This document shows, one piece after another, positions 54,338 to 63,682 of a stretch of 64,000 nucleotides of DNA. Position numbers and translations under genes: made by a program. This stretch comes from Jejuia sp049889775 (GTDB taxonomy: Bacteria > Bacteroidota > Bacteroidia > Flavobacteriales > Flavobacteriaceae): the NCBI GenBank assembly GCA_049889775.1, contig JBMHCT010000035.1:280995-344994 (forward strand). Direction: 5' to 3'. The notes under the pieces were generated by a model. It saw nothing but the letters and a program-made list of their open reading frames with translations, was not told where the DNA came from and made no database searches. Every line of letters begins with the position of its first letter. The stretch's first letter is position 1.

Positions 54338-54377
54338 AATTAACGAATTTTATTTCAAAAAATAAAATTCGTTAATT
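54338..54377. repeat. Perfect 17-bp inverted repeat
   Basis: AATTAACGAATTTTATT and AATAAAATTCGTTAATT are exact reverse complements around a TCAAAA loop. It lies 79 bp upstream of the start of the hypothetical gene at 53804-54259. It could be a protein-binding site or an RNA hairpin in the leader; it lacks a clear T tail on either strand. Confidence 0.75.
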
Positions 54378-54435
54378 CTATGTTCTATTAGCCCTATGCT
54401 AAAAGTAATCAGCCTTAGATTAATAACTGTTAAAT

Positions 54436-54474
54436 AAAAAAGAGCACCTATCAATACTGACAAGTACTCTTTTT
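54436..54474 (-). terminator. Weak terminator after the T9SS cargo gene
   Basis: AAAAAGAG and CTCTTTTT pair around a large partly paired loop, followed on the minus strand by T. It lies 19 bp past the stop at 54493. Confidence 0.5.
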
Positions 54475-54492
54475 AAATTTTTACGCCAAAAA

Positions 54493-56325
54493 CTAATTCT
54501 TAACAATTCTTTTTACAGTTGAAGTTCCAGATTCCGTATCCGTAATATTTATAAAATAAGTACCGGAATTTAGTAAGCTAATATCTAATTTGATATCTCG
54601 ATTTGTTGAGAAATTAGTATTTACAGCTTGCTTACCGAGCATATCTAAAACTTGAACATCTAAATCTAAATTCTGATTACCACGATAACTAATGGTAATT
54701 GCGTTCTGTGCTGGATTTGGATATACCGCAAAACTGAACTCAGATTCGAAGTCGCTCGCACTCAAGGTATCACAATCCATTCCAGTTAATCGTGTCACAG
54801 AAATTGGGTTAGATAAATCAAAACATCCACTTAAATCAGATACATTTGTTGCCGCAGCTAAACCAATATCTCCTGTGTATCTTAAATACCAAATATCGCA
54901 AATGCCTGCAGGTGCACCCTCTAAATTGAAGCCTCCAGCCGGTACTGAAGCAGGTGTACCTAAAATGTTCCCAGTAGCTTGATCTGTAATTACCCAAGTA
55001 GCGTTATCTCCACTTGTTACTGAACTCGCCGTAAATTCCAAATCTATTAAGTCATCCGTCCCTTCGCCTACGCATATTGAAATGGCTGAATCGGTTGTGC
55101 CTGCTATTTGAATTTCACCACCATTTACTGCGTTTCTTGATACCGAAATTGGATTTGATAAATCGAAACATCCCGATAAATCAGATACATTTGTTGCCAT
55201 AGCTAAACCTATATCTCCTGTATATCTTAAATACCAAATATCACAAATGCCTGTTGGTGCGCCTTCTAAATTGAAACCGCCTGCTGGTTGAGTTGCTGGT
55301 GCGCCTAAAATATCTCCAGTTGCTTGATCAGTGATCACCCAAGTTGAAGATTCACCACTTAAAACACTCATGTCTGCAAACTCTACTGGGATTAAATCGT
55401 CTGTACCTTCGCCCACACAAATCGTTGCCGTGGTATCTGTTGTTCCTGCTATTTGAATCGCTCCTCCATTTACAGCATTTCTTGATACGGAAATTGGATT
55501 TGATAAATCAAAACATCCGCTTAAATCAGATACATTTGTTGCCGTAGCTAAACCTATATCTCCTGTATATCTTAAATACCAAATATCACAAATACCTGTT
55601 GGTGCACCCTCTAAATTGAATCCGCCTGCTGGTTGTGTTGCTGGGGCTCCTAAAATATCTCCTGTGGCTTGATCTGTGATCACCCAAGTTGAAGAGTCGC
55701 CACTTAACACTCTCATGTCTACAAACTCCACTGGGATGAGATCATCTGTACCTTCGCCTACGCAAATGGTTGCCGTCGTATCAGTTGTTCCTGTTATTTG
55801 AATGGCGCCACCTTCAGCATCACAAGCACTCCAAGAAGCAGCAGATCCTCCGGTTGTAGTTGTATATGGAGCGGCTCCTGACACAAAATTATTGGCATTA
55901 TCCCAACGTCCTGCAGTAACAGCTTGACCTACTCTTGGTTGGTTGGCTGCTCCCCATTGTACATAATCAATTAAATCGGTTGAGCTTGTTGAGCTAAAAT
56001 TACTATTACTAAACAAACTTAAACCATCTGCCATAGCATCCATAGTGTAGCTTAATGTCACATTTTCACCAGCAGCTAACATAATGTTACCACTAATTGG
56101 CGTAAGTGTTCCAATGCCAACATAGGTCCCAGGACCTAAACACAATTGGTAATTTGTTAGGTTTACCATGGAAGACCCTGGGTTGTTTATTGTTAACACG
56201 TTTGAAACTGGGTCAACACTTACAAACTTTACATCCTGTGCCTGCAAATGAAGGGATAACCCAAGAAAACACAGCATAAACATGCGGTGCACTTTCAATT
56301 TTGATAAAGGTAATTCTCTTTTCAT
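54493..56325 (-). CDS. Secreted repeat protein with T9SS sorting domain
   Basis: The 610-residue product has a signal peptide, cleaved near residue 30. A lamin-tail-like domain follows (about 31-170, DVKFVSVDPVSNVLTI and NYQLCLGPGTYVG), then three tandem repeats of 115 residues (about 172-516). The last 75 or so residues are a T9SS type A sorting domain (FAVYPNPAQNAITISY to KRIVKN). It is exported through the gld/T9SS system. The repeats have conserved cysteines (ICVGEG, GICDIW, SGCFDL), suggesting disulfides. A role as adhesin or surface protein is likely but unproven. Confidence 0.9.
   Translation of the reverse strand: MKRELPLSKLKVHRMFMLCFLGLSLHLQAQDVKFVSVDPVSNVLTINNPGSSMVNLTNYQLCLGPGTYVGIGTLTPISGNIMLAAGENVTLSYTMDAMADGLSLFSNSNFSSTSSTDLIDYVQWGAANQPRVGQAVTAGRWDNANNFVSGAAPYTTTTGGSAASWSACDAEGGAIQITGTTDTTATICVGEGTDDLIPVEFVDMRVLSGDSSTWVITDQATGDILGAPATQPAGGFNLEGAPTGICDIWYLRYTGDIGLATATNVSDLSGCFDLSNPISVSRNAVNGGAIQIAGTTDTTATICVGEGTDDLIPVEFADMSVLSGESSTWVITDQATGDILGAPATQPAGGFNLEGAPTGICDIWYLRYTGDIGLAMATNVSDLSGCFDLSNPISVSRNAVNGGEIQIAGTTDSAISICVGEGTDDLIDLEFTASSVTSGDNATWVITDQATGNILGTPASVPAGGFNLEGAPAGICDIWYLRYTGDIGLAAATNVSDLSGCFDLSNPISVTRLTGMDCDTLSASDFESEFSFAVYPNPAQNAITISYRGNQNLDLDVQVLDMLGKQAVNTNFSTNRDIKLDISLLNSGTYFINITDTESGTSTVKRIVKN
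54778..55812 (-). repeat. Three tandem 345-bp coding repeats
   Basis: Each unit codes 115 residues beginning GG(A/E)IQI(T/A)GTTD and ending SNPISV(S/T)R. The first two encoded repeats differ in only a few residues, and the third is more diverged. Unit length is exact, so copies can change by recombination without shifting the frame. Confidence 0.88.
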
Positions 56326-56591
56326 CTTAAAACTTTTTTATTTGTTATTACTCTAGGATAAAACTACTTACACCAGTTTTCCTAAAATGTTAGCTAGCTT
56401 ACATTTCGAGAAAAAAAATGTTAAAACTTGAAATTCTAATTGTTTTTTTGGGTATTTCGATGAAAAGCAATACTGAATTATATCTTTTGGATTTTCAATA
56501 TTTTTGAATACTTTATACCTTAATATATTTACTAAGTTTTATTACTTTTACGGGATTCGTTTTTAAACCACTTTAAACTACTTATTTGCCC

Positions 56592-57620
56592 ATGGGATTT
56601 TTTGACTTCCTAACCGAAGATATAGCGATAGATTTAGGGACAGCAAACACTTTAATCATCCACAATGATAAGGTTGTTGTTGATGCACCCTCAATTGTTG
56701 CAAGAGATAGAATAAATAATAAAATTATTGCTGTTGGACAGGAAGCTAGTTTAATGCAGGGAAAAACGCATGAGAACATTAAAACCATTCGCCCATTGAA
56801 AGATGGTGTAATTGCAGATTTTGATGCTTCGGAACAAATGATAAGTATGTTCATCAAAAACATACCTGCATTAAAAAAGAAGTTTTTTGCACCTGCACTA
56901 CGTATGGTTATTTGTATCCCCTCTGGTATTACCGAAGTGGAAATGCGTGCGGTAAAAGAAAGTGCGGAACGAGTTAATGGAAAGGAAGTATATTTAATAC
57001 ACGAACCCATGGCTGCTGCTATTGGTATTGGTGTAGATATTATGCAACCCAAAGGTAATATGGTAGTAGATATAGGTGGTGGTACCACCGAAATTGCCGT
57101 TATTGCTCTTGGTGGTATTGTGTGCGACAAGTCTGTTAAAATTGCGGGTGATGTATTTACAAATGATATTGTTTATTACATGCGTACACAACATAATTTA
57201 TATGTTGGAGAACGTACCGCTGAAAAAATTAAAATACAAATTGGTGCCGCTACTGAGGATTTAGAGTTACCACCAGAAGACATGAGTGTGCAAGGACGTG
57301 ATTTGTTAACAGGAAAACCTAAACAAGTTTCAATATCTTTTAGAGAAATTGCGAAAGCTTTGGATAAATCTATTTTACGTATTGAAGATGCAGTTATGGA
57401 AACATTAGGGCAAACGCCTCCAGAATTGGCAGCAGATATTTACAATACTGGTATTTATTTAGCAGGTGGTGGATCGATGTTACGTGGATTAGACAAACGT
57501 TTATCCCAAAAAACGGATTTACCTGTCTATATTGCCGAAGATCCTCTAAGAGCCGTAGTAAGAGGCACTGGAATTACACTTAAAAACTTACCTAAATACA
57601 AAAGTGTTTTAATAAAATAA
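56592..57620 (+). CDS. mreB: Rod shape-determining protein MreB
   Basis: MreB is the bacterial actin that guides cell-wall synthesis. The 342-residue protein from ATG 56592 (MGFFDFLTEDIAIDLGTANT) has the full actin-type ATP-binding motifs, including DIGGGTTEIAVIALGG (about 160-175) and the GGSMLRGLDKRL end. A TTG at 56586 is not needed as start. It heads the mreB-C-D-PBP2-rodA series. Confidence 0.97.
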   Translation: MGFFDFLTEDIAIDLGTANTLIIHNDKVVVDAPSIVARDRINNKIIAVGQEASLMQGKTHENIKTIRPLKDGVIADFDASEQMISMFIKNIPALKKKFFAPALRMVICIPSGITEVEMRAVKESAERVNGKEVYLIHEPMAAAIGIGVDIMQPKGNMVVDIGGGTTEIAVIALGGIVCDKSVKIAGDVFTNDIVYYMRTQHNLYVGERTAEKIKIQIGAATEDLELPPEDMSVQGRDLLTGKPKQVSISFREIAKALDKSILRIEDAVMETLGQTPPELAADIYNTGIYLAGGGSMLRGLDKRLSQKTDLPVYIAEDPLRAVVRGTGITLKNLPKYKSVLIK

Positions 57621-57684
57621 GGTACTTTTAAAGGGCTACATTATGTTTAAGGACGTTAGTTTTCAATTTCTAGACGGATGTGAT

Positions 57685-57791
57685 GCGTTAGGGATTGCAG
57701 CGGCATCCTTTTTTACGTTAGTGGCTGAGGCTATCGAAGCCACTAAAAGCAAAAAAGATATAGCGGAAAGCCCGACCCGACAGGGAAACGC
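57685..57791 (+). repeat. Structured intergenic repeat, copy 3, between mreB and mreC
   Basis: This 107-nt element shares GCGTTAGGGATTGCAG at its start and CGGAAAGCCCGACCC near its end with copies 1 and 2. The internal arm is a different sequence but still a strong stem (TTAGTGGCT/AGCCACTAA, with CTTTTTT/AAAAAAG outside it), and the end hairpin is CCC-GACA-GGG. GCGTT/AACGC close the whole. It lies 64 bp after mreB and 37 bp before mreC, in a predicted operon. Confidence 0.8.
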
Positions 57792-57828
57792 ACTAAAAAT
57801 TAATTATATAAATTTTGCTTAACACTCT

Positions 57829-58641
57829 ATGCAACAGATTATAAATTTTGTGATACGCAACAAGAATTTCTTGTTGTTTCTGTTGTTGTTTGGTTTGGCA
57901 TTAGTATTTACTATTCAATCTCACTCTTACCATAAAAGTAAGTTTATTAATTCTGCTAATGTGCTAACGGGTGGGGTTTACAATTCGGTAAATCAAATAA
58001 GCAGTTACGTTAATTTAAAATCTCAGAATGCCATACTTGCAGAAGAAAATCAGCGCTTAAATGAATTATTAGTTAACTATAATGAGAATAATTCAGAAGG
58101 TAAATTCGATACAGTTGTGAAATTTAAGTACACCACAGCAAGTATCATTCGTAATAATTATAGTCTATCCAACAACTTTTTATTGATTAACAAGGGAAAG
58201 AAAGACAGCTTAGAGCAGGATTTTGGAATTTGCTCCTCTAACGGAATTTTGGGTATTATTGATAATGTATCTAACAATTACGCCACCGTTATTTCCATAT
58301 TAAATACTAAAAGTCGTATTAGTGCACAATTGAAGACAACCAATCACTATGGTTCGCTTACTTGGAATGGAAAATCGCCAAATATTGTACAGTTAACCGA
58401 CGTAGAAAAAATTGCCCCAGTTGCTATTGGTGACACCATTGTTACGTCTGGAAGATCGTCAATTTTCCCAAAAGGTATTCCCGTAGGAACGGTCCTTGAT
58501 TCTAGGTTGGATGCCACAGAAAATTTTCATGTAATCAACGTGAAACTTTTTAATGATATGACCAATTTAGAACATGTATACGTGATACAAAATAAACACA
58601 AACGAGAAATTGAAGCTTTGCTTGATAGTATAGATGAATAG
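57829..58641 (+). CDS. mreC: Rod shape-determining protein MreC
   Basis: MreC is a periplasmic scaffold anchored by one TM helix (about 12-30). A coiled coil (about 60-85) and the beta-rich MreC domain (about 100-265, LINKGKKDSLEQDFGICSSNGILGII) follow. The 270-residue length is normal. It overlaps mreD by 8 bp. Confidence 0.95.
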   Translation: MQQIINFVIRNKNFLLFLLLFGLALVFTIQSHSYHKSKFINSANVLTGGVYNSVNQISSYVNLKSQNAILAEENQRLNELLVNYNENNSEGKFDTVVKFKYTTASIIRNNYSLSNNFLLINKGKKDSLEQDFGICSSNGILGIIDNVSNNYATVISILNTKSRISAQLKTTNHYGSLTWNGKSPNIVQLTDVEKIAPVAIGDTIVTSGRSSIFPKGIPVGTVLDSRLDATENFHVINVKLFNDMTNLEHVYVIQNKHKREIEALLDSIDE

Positions 58642-59137
58642 TTTAATTACAGGACATATTATCAGGTTTGTAGTACTTGTGCTATTTCAGGTTATTGTAT
58701 TTAATCATATCAATTTTCTGGGATATATCAACCCTTATGTTTACATCCTCTTTATACTCTTTTTCCCTATTAAGAGTAATCGCTTGCTGTTTATTTTTCT
58801 AAGTTTTTTAATCGGATTATCGGTGGACTTGTTTTCTGATTCTGGGGGAATTCATGCAGCAGCTTCGGTAGCAATAGGCTATGCAAGACCTGTATTTTTA
58901 AAATTTGCATTTGGTACTATCTACGAGTATAACCATGTAAAGTTTGATGATGTAGATTTTGGCTCAAAAATTGTCTACATATCGTTGCTAACTGCTTTAC
59001 ACCATTTACTGCTTTTTTCTTTTGAAATTTTTAGTATGTCGCGCATACTAATAATTCTTCAAAAAACGTTATTCTGCGGTATATTTACTATCTTAATGAT
59101 TACTTTAATTTCTATCATTTTTAGTCGGAAATCTTAA
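58634..59137 (+). CDS. mreD: Rod shape-determining protein MreD
   Basis: The 167-residue integral membrane protein has about five TM helices and completes the MreBCD complex. It overlaps mreC by 8 bp and shares its last base with the start of the PBP2 gene, so the genes are translationally coupled. Sequence is loosely conserved in this family, but position is decisive. Confidence 0.9.
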   Translation: MNSLITGHIIRFVVLVLFQVIVFNHINFLGYINPYVYILFILFFPIKSNRLLFIFLSFLIGLSVDLFSDSGGIHAAASVAIGYARPVFLKFAFGTIYEYNHVKFDDVDFGSKIVYISLLTALHHLLLFSFEIFSMSRILIILQKTLFCGIFTILMITLISIIFSRKS

Positions 59138-61074
59138 TGCGCCAATTTCTACTCTTTTTCGTTGTTGTTTTATGTGGTTTCACGTTTATTGGTAGGCTTT
59201 TTTATCTGCAAGTGTATAAAGGTGGTGCTTCTAATTTATATGATGATAATGCTATACGAAAAGTATGGGATTACCCCAAGCGTGGTTTTGTTTACGATAG
59301 AAACGGCACTCTTTTAGTTGGTAACCAGCCCTCATATGATGTGATGGTCATTCCAAGAGAAGTTGGAGAATTTGATGTTGATGAGTTTTGCAGTTTATTG
59401 AAAATCTCAAGAGAAGATTATGACAAAAAACTAAAGCGTGCTACAAATTATTCTCCAAGATTAGCGTCTCTCTTTTTACCGCAACTCTCCAAGGAAGATT
59501 ACGCGGTTCTTCAAGAAAAAATGCGAAAGTTTGAGGGGTTTTATATTCAAAAAAGACAACTTAGAAAATACGAAACTACTATAGGTGCCAACGTTCTAGG
59601 GGATATTGGTGAGGTAAACAATCGTGATATCAAAAGAGATGCCTATTACCAAATGGGAGACTTAAAAGGCAAAAATGGTGTTGAAGCATCTTACGAAAAG
59701 ACATTGCGTGGGGTTAAAGGCATAAAATTTATTCAAAAAGATAGATTTAATAGAGATATAGGGCCTTACAAAGATGGAAAGTTTGACTCTTTACCTGAAC
59801 AAGGAAAAGATATTAAAATAACTATTGATGCAAAACTTCAAGCCTATGGAGAATTGCTAATGGAAAATAAACGTGGTGGTGTTATTGCAATTGAACCTAG
59901 TTCTGGAGAAATTCTAGCCATGGTAGCTGCACCAACATATGATCCAAATATTTTAGTGGGTAGAGAACGTTCCAAAAACTTTACAGGGCTTCTAAGAGAC
60001 ACTATTGCAAAACCTTTATTTAATCGAAGTATTCAAGGGGTATACGAACCTGGGTCACCGTTCAAATTGATGAATGCTCTAATTGGTTTACAAGAAGGCG
60101 TTATAACTCCTAATGATAAAGTAACCTGTTATGGCGGCTATAGATACGGCAACAGGTTTATGAAATGCCACTGCTACATTGGCAGACGCAACAATATGTT
60201 AACAGGTATTCAAGAGTCCTGCAACGCCTATTTTGCTACAACGTATCGTAAAATCCTCGACAAAAATGGTAATGCTTCAGATGGTATTGATGCTTGGAGT
60301 AATCACGTTAAAAGCTTCGGGTTGGGTAATTTTTTAAATAATGATTTGTTTGTTGGGCAAAAGGGTAGAATCCCAGATAGAGACTATTATAAACGCGTTT
60401 ATCCACGTACTTTCTACTCTACGTATACTATATCCAACGCCATTGGACAAGGAGAGGTTGCAACAACGCCTATTCAATTGGCTAATATGGCAGCAGCTAT
60501 AGCCAATAGAGGCTATTATTACACCCCGCATATTATAAAAAATATTGAAGGTGAACCCTTATCAGAGAATTTCACCATACCTAAATACACAACTATTGAT
60601 CGTGAGAATTTTGAACCCGTTATTGAGGGCATGCACGCTGTTTACAAAAACGGAACTGCCAAATTTTTGAGAATACCAGATATTGAAATATGCGGAAAAA
60701 CAGGAACTGTCGAAAATTTCACGGTTATTGATAGCACAAAAACACAACTTACTGATCACTCTATTTTTGTGGCTTTTGCACCGAAAAATGATCCAAAAAT
60801 TGCCATTGCTGTGTTTGTTGAAAATGGGTATTGGGGAAGTAGGTTTGCCGGTAAAGTAGCGAGTTTGATGATCGAAAAACACATCAAGGGAAAAATTACC
60901 CGAAAAGATCTTGAGGAGTGGCTTCTTAAACATTCTCTGGAAAACGAATATGCAAAACCTTATTCTGGTGAACCTTTTAACATCAATGGTAAAACCCAAA
61001 TGCAAATTGTGGATGAGAAAGTGTACTACAAATTAAAAAGAAAGCTTAAAACACTAAATACTGAAAACAACTAG
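59137..61074 (+). CDS. mrdA: Penicillin-binding protein 2 (elongation transpeptidase)
   Basis: PBP2 cross-links peptidoglycan during elongation, with RodA. The 645-residue protein has an N-terminal TM helix, a dimerisation domain (about 45-210), and a transpeptidase domain with the catalytic S307 in SPFK, SCN at 361-363, and KTG at 521-523. The linker to RodA is a one-base overlap (TAGTG). Confidence 0.96.
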   Translation: MRQFLLFFVVVLCGFTFIGRLFYLQVYKGGASNLYDDNAIRKVWDYPKRGFVYDRNGTLLVGNQPSYDVMVIPREVGEFDVDEFCSLLKISREDYDKKLKRATNYSPRLASLFLPQLSKEDYAVLQEKMRKFEGFYIQKRQLRKYETTIGANVLGDIGEVNNRDIKRDAYYQMGDLKGKNGVEASYEKTLRGVKGIKFIQKDRFNRDIGPYKDGKFDSLPEQGKDIKITIDAKLQAYGELLMENKRGGVIAIEPSSGEILAMVAAPTYDPNILVGRERSKNFTGLLRDTIAKPLFNRSIQGVYEPGSPFKLMNALIGLQEGVITPNDKVTCYGGYRYGNRFMKCHCYIGRRNNMLTGIQESCNAYFATTYRKILDKNGNASDGIDAWSNHVKSFGLGNFLNNDLFVGQKGRIPDRDYYKRVYPRTFYSTYTISNAIGQGEVATTPIQLANMAAAIANRGYYYTPHIIKNIEGEPLSENFTIPKYTTIDRENFEPVIEGMHAVYKNGTAKFLRIPDIEICGKTGTVENFTVIDSTKTQLTDHSIFVAFAPKNDPKIAIAVFVENGYWGSRFAGKVASLMIEKHIKGKITRKDLEEWLLKHSLENEYAKPYSGEPFNINGKTQMQIVDEKVYYKLKRKLKTLNTENN

Positions 61075-62351
61075 TGGTAAGAGAAACAAACAGACATTTT
61101 AAATTTGACTGGATTACCATCTTTATTTTCTTCCTTTTGGTGGCTTTTGGATGGATTAATATCTTATCCGCTTCTCATGTAGGCGTAGAGGTTAATTACT
61201 TAGATTTTTCTCAACCTTATGGAAAACAACTTATATTCATAGGCTTAACCTTTGTTATAATTGTTCTTTTACTTGCTTTAGACGCTAAATCCTACGAACG
61301 CTTTGCAAGTATTATTTACATAGTTTCCATGCTTTCACTGGTAGGTTTATTCTTGTTTGGCAAAAATGTGAATGGTGCTACCTCTTGGTATGGCATAGGC
61401 AGTTTTACCATTCAACCGAGTGAATTTGCCAAAACTGCCACGGCCCTAGCTGTTGCAAAATATATAAGCGACTTAAATACTGATATTAAAAAACTGAAAG
61501 ACCAACTGCGCACCGTGATGATACTAATAATTCCTGCGATTTTGGTATTACTACAGAATGACACAGGTAGTACAATTGTTTATGGTGCCTTCTTTTTTGT
61601 ATTATTTAGAGAGGGTTTGCCAAAAACATACTTATACATCGCCCTATTTTTAATTACCATAGCCATTTTGGGTCTAAAGTTTTGGCCACCAAGTGTAGTT
61701 GGTGCTGTAGCCGTAATCTGCCTTACGCTCTATTTTTTAAATAAGAAGAAGGCGCCTTTGCTGCAAATGTTATCCCTAATTCTGGTAAGTGCCTGTATTG
61801 CATTTGGTGTTAAATACTTTTACAGCAATATTTTGAAATCGCACCAACAAGACCGCATCAGTTTGTGGTTACGCTTGGAAAAAGACCCAAAGAAATTAGA
61901 GGAGATGAAGCGGACTTTTGCTTACAACCTCAACGAATCTGAAAAAGCGATAAGTTCTGGAGGCTTTACTGGCAGAGGCTTTATGCAAGGCACCAGAACA
62001 ACAGGAAAGTTTGTTCCCGAGCAACATACCGATTATATTTTTAGTACAGTGGGTGAAGAATGGGGATTTTTAGGAAGCGCATTCGTAGTCATTCTTTTTG
62101 TTTTGCTAATTCTACGCATATTGCATCTTGCAGAATTACAAAAATCTCAATTCAGTCGGGTTTATGGCTACGGAGTAGCCTCAATTGTTTTTATGCATTT
62201 TATGATTAATGTTGGCATGGTAATGGGACTTATACCTACTATTGGTATACCTTTACCTATGTTTAGCTACGGCGGTTCTGGGTTATGGGCATTTACTATT
62301 TTACTGTTTATTTTCATTAAATTAGACTCCAATCGCATCAACGAATGGTAG
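61074..62351 (+). CDS. rodA: Peptidoglycan glycosyltransferase RodA (SEDS family)
   Basis: RodA polymerises glycan strands in the elongasome. The 425-residue protein has about ten TM helices and SEDS marks (IQPSEFAKTATALAVA, EEWGFLG, and IGIPLPMFSYGGSGL near the end). It starts with GTG at 61074, overlapping the PBP2 stop by one base. Confidence 0.95.
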   Translation: MVRETNRHFKFDWITIFIFFLLVAFGWINILSASHVGVEVNYLDFSQPYGKQLIFIGLTFVIIVLLLALDAKSYERFASIIYIVSMLSLVGLFLFGKNVNGATSWYGIGSFTIQPSEFAKTATALAVAKYISDLNTDIKKLKDQLRTVMILIIPAILVLLQNDTGSTIVYGAFFFVLFREGLPKTYLYIALFLITIAILGLKFWPPSVVGAVAVICLTLYFLNKKKAPLLQMLSLILVSACIAFGVKYFYSNILKSHQQDRISLWLRLEKDPKKLEEMKRTFAYNLNESEKAISSGGFTGRGFMQGTRTTGKFVPEQHTDYIFSTVGEEWGFLGSAFVVILFVLLILRILHLAELQKSQFSRVYGYGVASIVFMHFMINVGMVMGLIPTIGIPLPMFSYGGSGLWAFTILLFIFIKLDSNRINEW

Positions 62352-62383
62352 TGCGGTAATCGCTATATATGCAACTCATTTAT

Positions 62384-63001
62384 ATGAAAAAACTAATTCT
62401 TACAATCTCTATTGTTTTTTGTTTTCTTGGATGTTCTACTTCCAAAAATCTAAAAGGCAAAGGATTTTCGGCTGCTGAAAAGGCACTTGTTATAAATGGA
62501 AAGGCTCTAAAACCTATGAGAGTTTATAAAATTACAAATACAAGCGATTCACTTTTATTACGAAAAAAAAGCACTTATATAAAACCTAATCCCGAGGATT
62601 TAGTACTTAAAACCTTTGTAAAGCGTTTGTATGCCACAGTTAGGGATAGTTTATCATTGGGTGTTGGTATTGCCGCACCTCAGGTTGGCGTGCTTAAAAA
62701 TATTATTTGGGTACAACGTTTTGATAAAGAGAATTTTCCGTTTGAAGTCTATCTTAACCCTACAATTAACAACTATTCTGAAACAACCCAAAGTGTTAGA
62801 GAAGGATGCTTATCCATTCCTGATAGATCAGAAACCTTAAACAGTCGCTCACAAGAAATCCTAATTGAATATGATACCATGGATGGTGCACATTTAAAAG
62901 AAACTGTTGAAGGGTTTACTGCGGTTATTTTCCAACATGAGATAGACCATCTAAACGGCATTCTGTACTTAGATCATTTGGAAAAAGAGCTAAAAGAATA
63001 A
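62384..63001 (+). CDS. Peptide deformylase-like lipoprotein (exported)
   Basis: The 205-residue protein begins with a lipoprotein signal peptide (LILTISIVFCFLGCSTSK), then a complete peptide deformylase domain. Motifs are GVGIAAPQVG (93-102), EGCLS (140-144, metal ligand C142) and QHEIDH (184-189; H185, E186, H189). All three metal ligands and the catalytic Glu are kept, so the fold is probably active, but the signal peptide places it outside the cytoplasm, away from new polypeptides. The ATG at 62384 is preferred over 62369 because it starts the signal peptide. It follows rodA after 32 bp. Confidence 0.85.
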   Translation: MKKLILTISIVFCFLGCSTSKNLKGKGFSAAEKALVINGKALKPMRVYKITNTSDSLLLRKKSTYIKPNPEDLVLKTFVKRLYATVRDSLSLGVGIAAPQVGVLKNIIWVQRFDKENFPFEVYLNPTINNYSETTQSVREGCLSIPDRSETLNSRSQEILIEYDTMDGAHLKETVEGFTAVIFQHEIDHLNGILYLDHLEKELKE

Positions 63002-63120
63002 GCCCGACCTCAATTGAGCAACAAGATTGATTATTTAGCGTTAATACTATTGTTTACTGACGCAAAAATTTGTTTAGGCTCATAGCCCAAAATACTTAAT
63101 CTAATCCAATTCTAAAAATT

Positions 63121-63540
63121 ATGAAATGCCTTTACTGTGTTGTAATTCTTGTAATGTCTATGCTCTGCTTTATGGCTTGCGATCGCCCTAAATGTAATAA
63201 TACCAATCCTATATTTGAGAATTATGCACCCAATTCTGGAACGTACAAGGATGAACTAGCTCAACAGCTGAGTAAGATAAACAGGAAAGATTTAACCTAC
63301 TGGTTTCAGAAGTATGAAGATCAAAATGCATCTGAATCTTTATATTTTCATATTCAGAGTGAAACGTTATGCGCCATTATACAATTGAACGTAGATAATT
63401 GGGAAAAGCTCGAAAACTTAAGAAACGCTAAAGATATTGGCTATCGGGGAGCTGAATTTATAAATCTACAATTTGATGTCATTAAGGATGCTAAGTCCAA
63501 CAAATTTGTGTATTCATCCTTTGATAGGATTATCGATTAG
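63121..63540 (+). CDS. Putative lipoprotein
   Basis: The 139-residue product has a lipoprotein signal peptide with cysteine 20 (MSMLCFMAC). A mature domain of about 119 residues follows, with a helical start (YKDELAQQLSKINRKDLTYWF) and a beta-rich middle. No family is recognised. It lies 119 bp after the deformylase-like gene. Confidence 0.75.
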   Translation: MKCLYCVVILVMSMLCFMACDRPKCNNTNPIFENYAPNSGTYKDELAQQLSKINRKDLTYWFQKYEDQNASESLYFHIQSETLCAIIQLNVDNWEKLENLRNAKDIGYRGAEFINLQFDVIKDAKSNKFVYSSFDRIID

Positions 63541-63573
63541 AAATCATTTTTTAACCAAAATCTTATCGAAAAG

Positions 63574-63607
63574 TTGGGCGTTACTCCTACTGTAAACGTC
63601 AGGGTCG
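63574..63607 (-). repeat. Fragment of the structured repeat family (3' end only)
   Basis: On the minus strand the 34 bases match positions 39487-39520 of copy 1 at 31 of 34 sites, including the loop GACGTTTACAG and the end GTAACGCCCAA. The 5' two-thirds are missing, and two of the changes break stem pairs, so it looks decayed. Confidence 0.8.
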
Positions 63608-63682
63608 CATTTTACTTATTGATTTTATTTTAAACTAATGAATTCGTGAATGTAAACATTTCACTACTCAGTCTTTTTTAAA

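Noticed and set aside
54778..55812. Possible CRISPR or other spacer-repeat array
   Set aside because: The repeat unit is 345 bp, coding and in frame, with no short repeat-spacer pattern. No CRISPR-like array was seen anywhere in the window.
56582..57130. 182-residue minus-strand frame opposite mreB
   Set aside because: Fully antisense to mreB, whose motifs are intact; no independent support.
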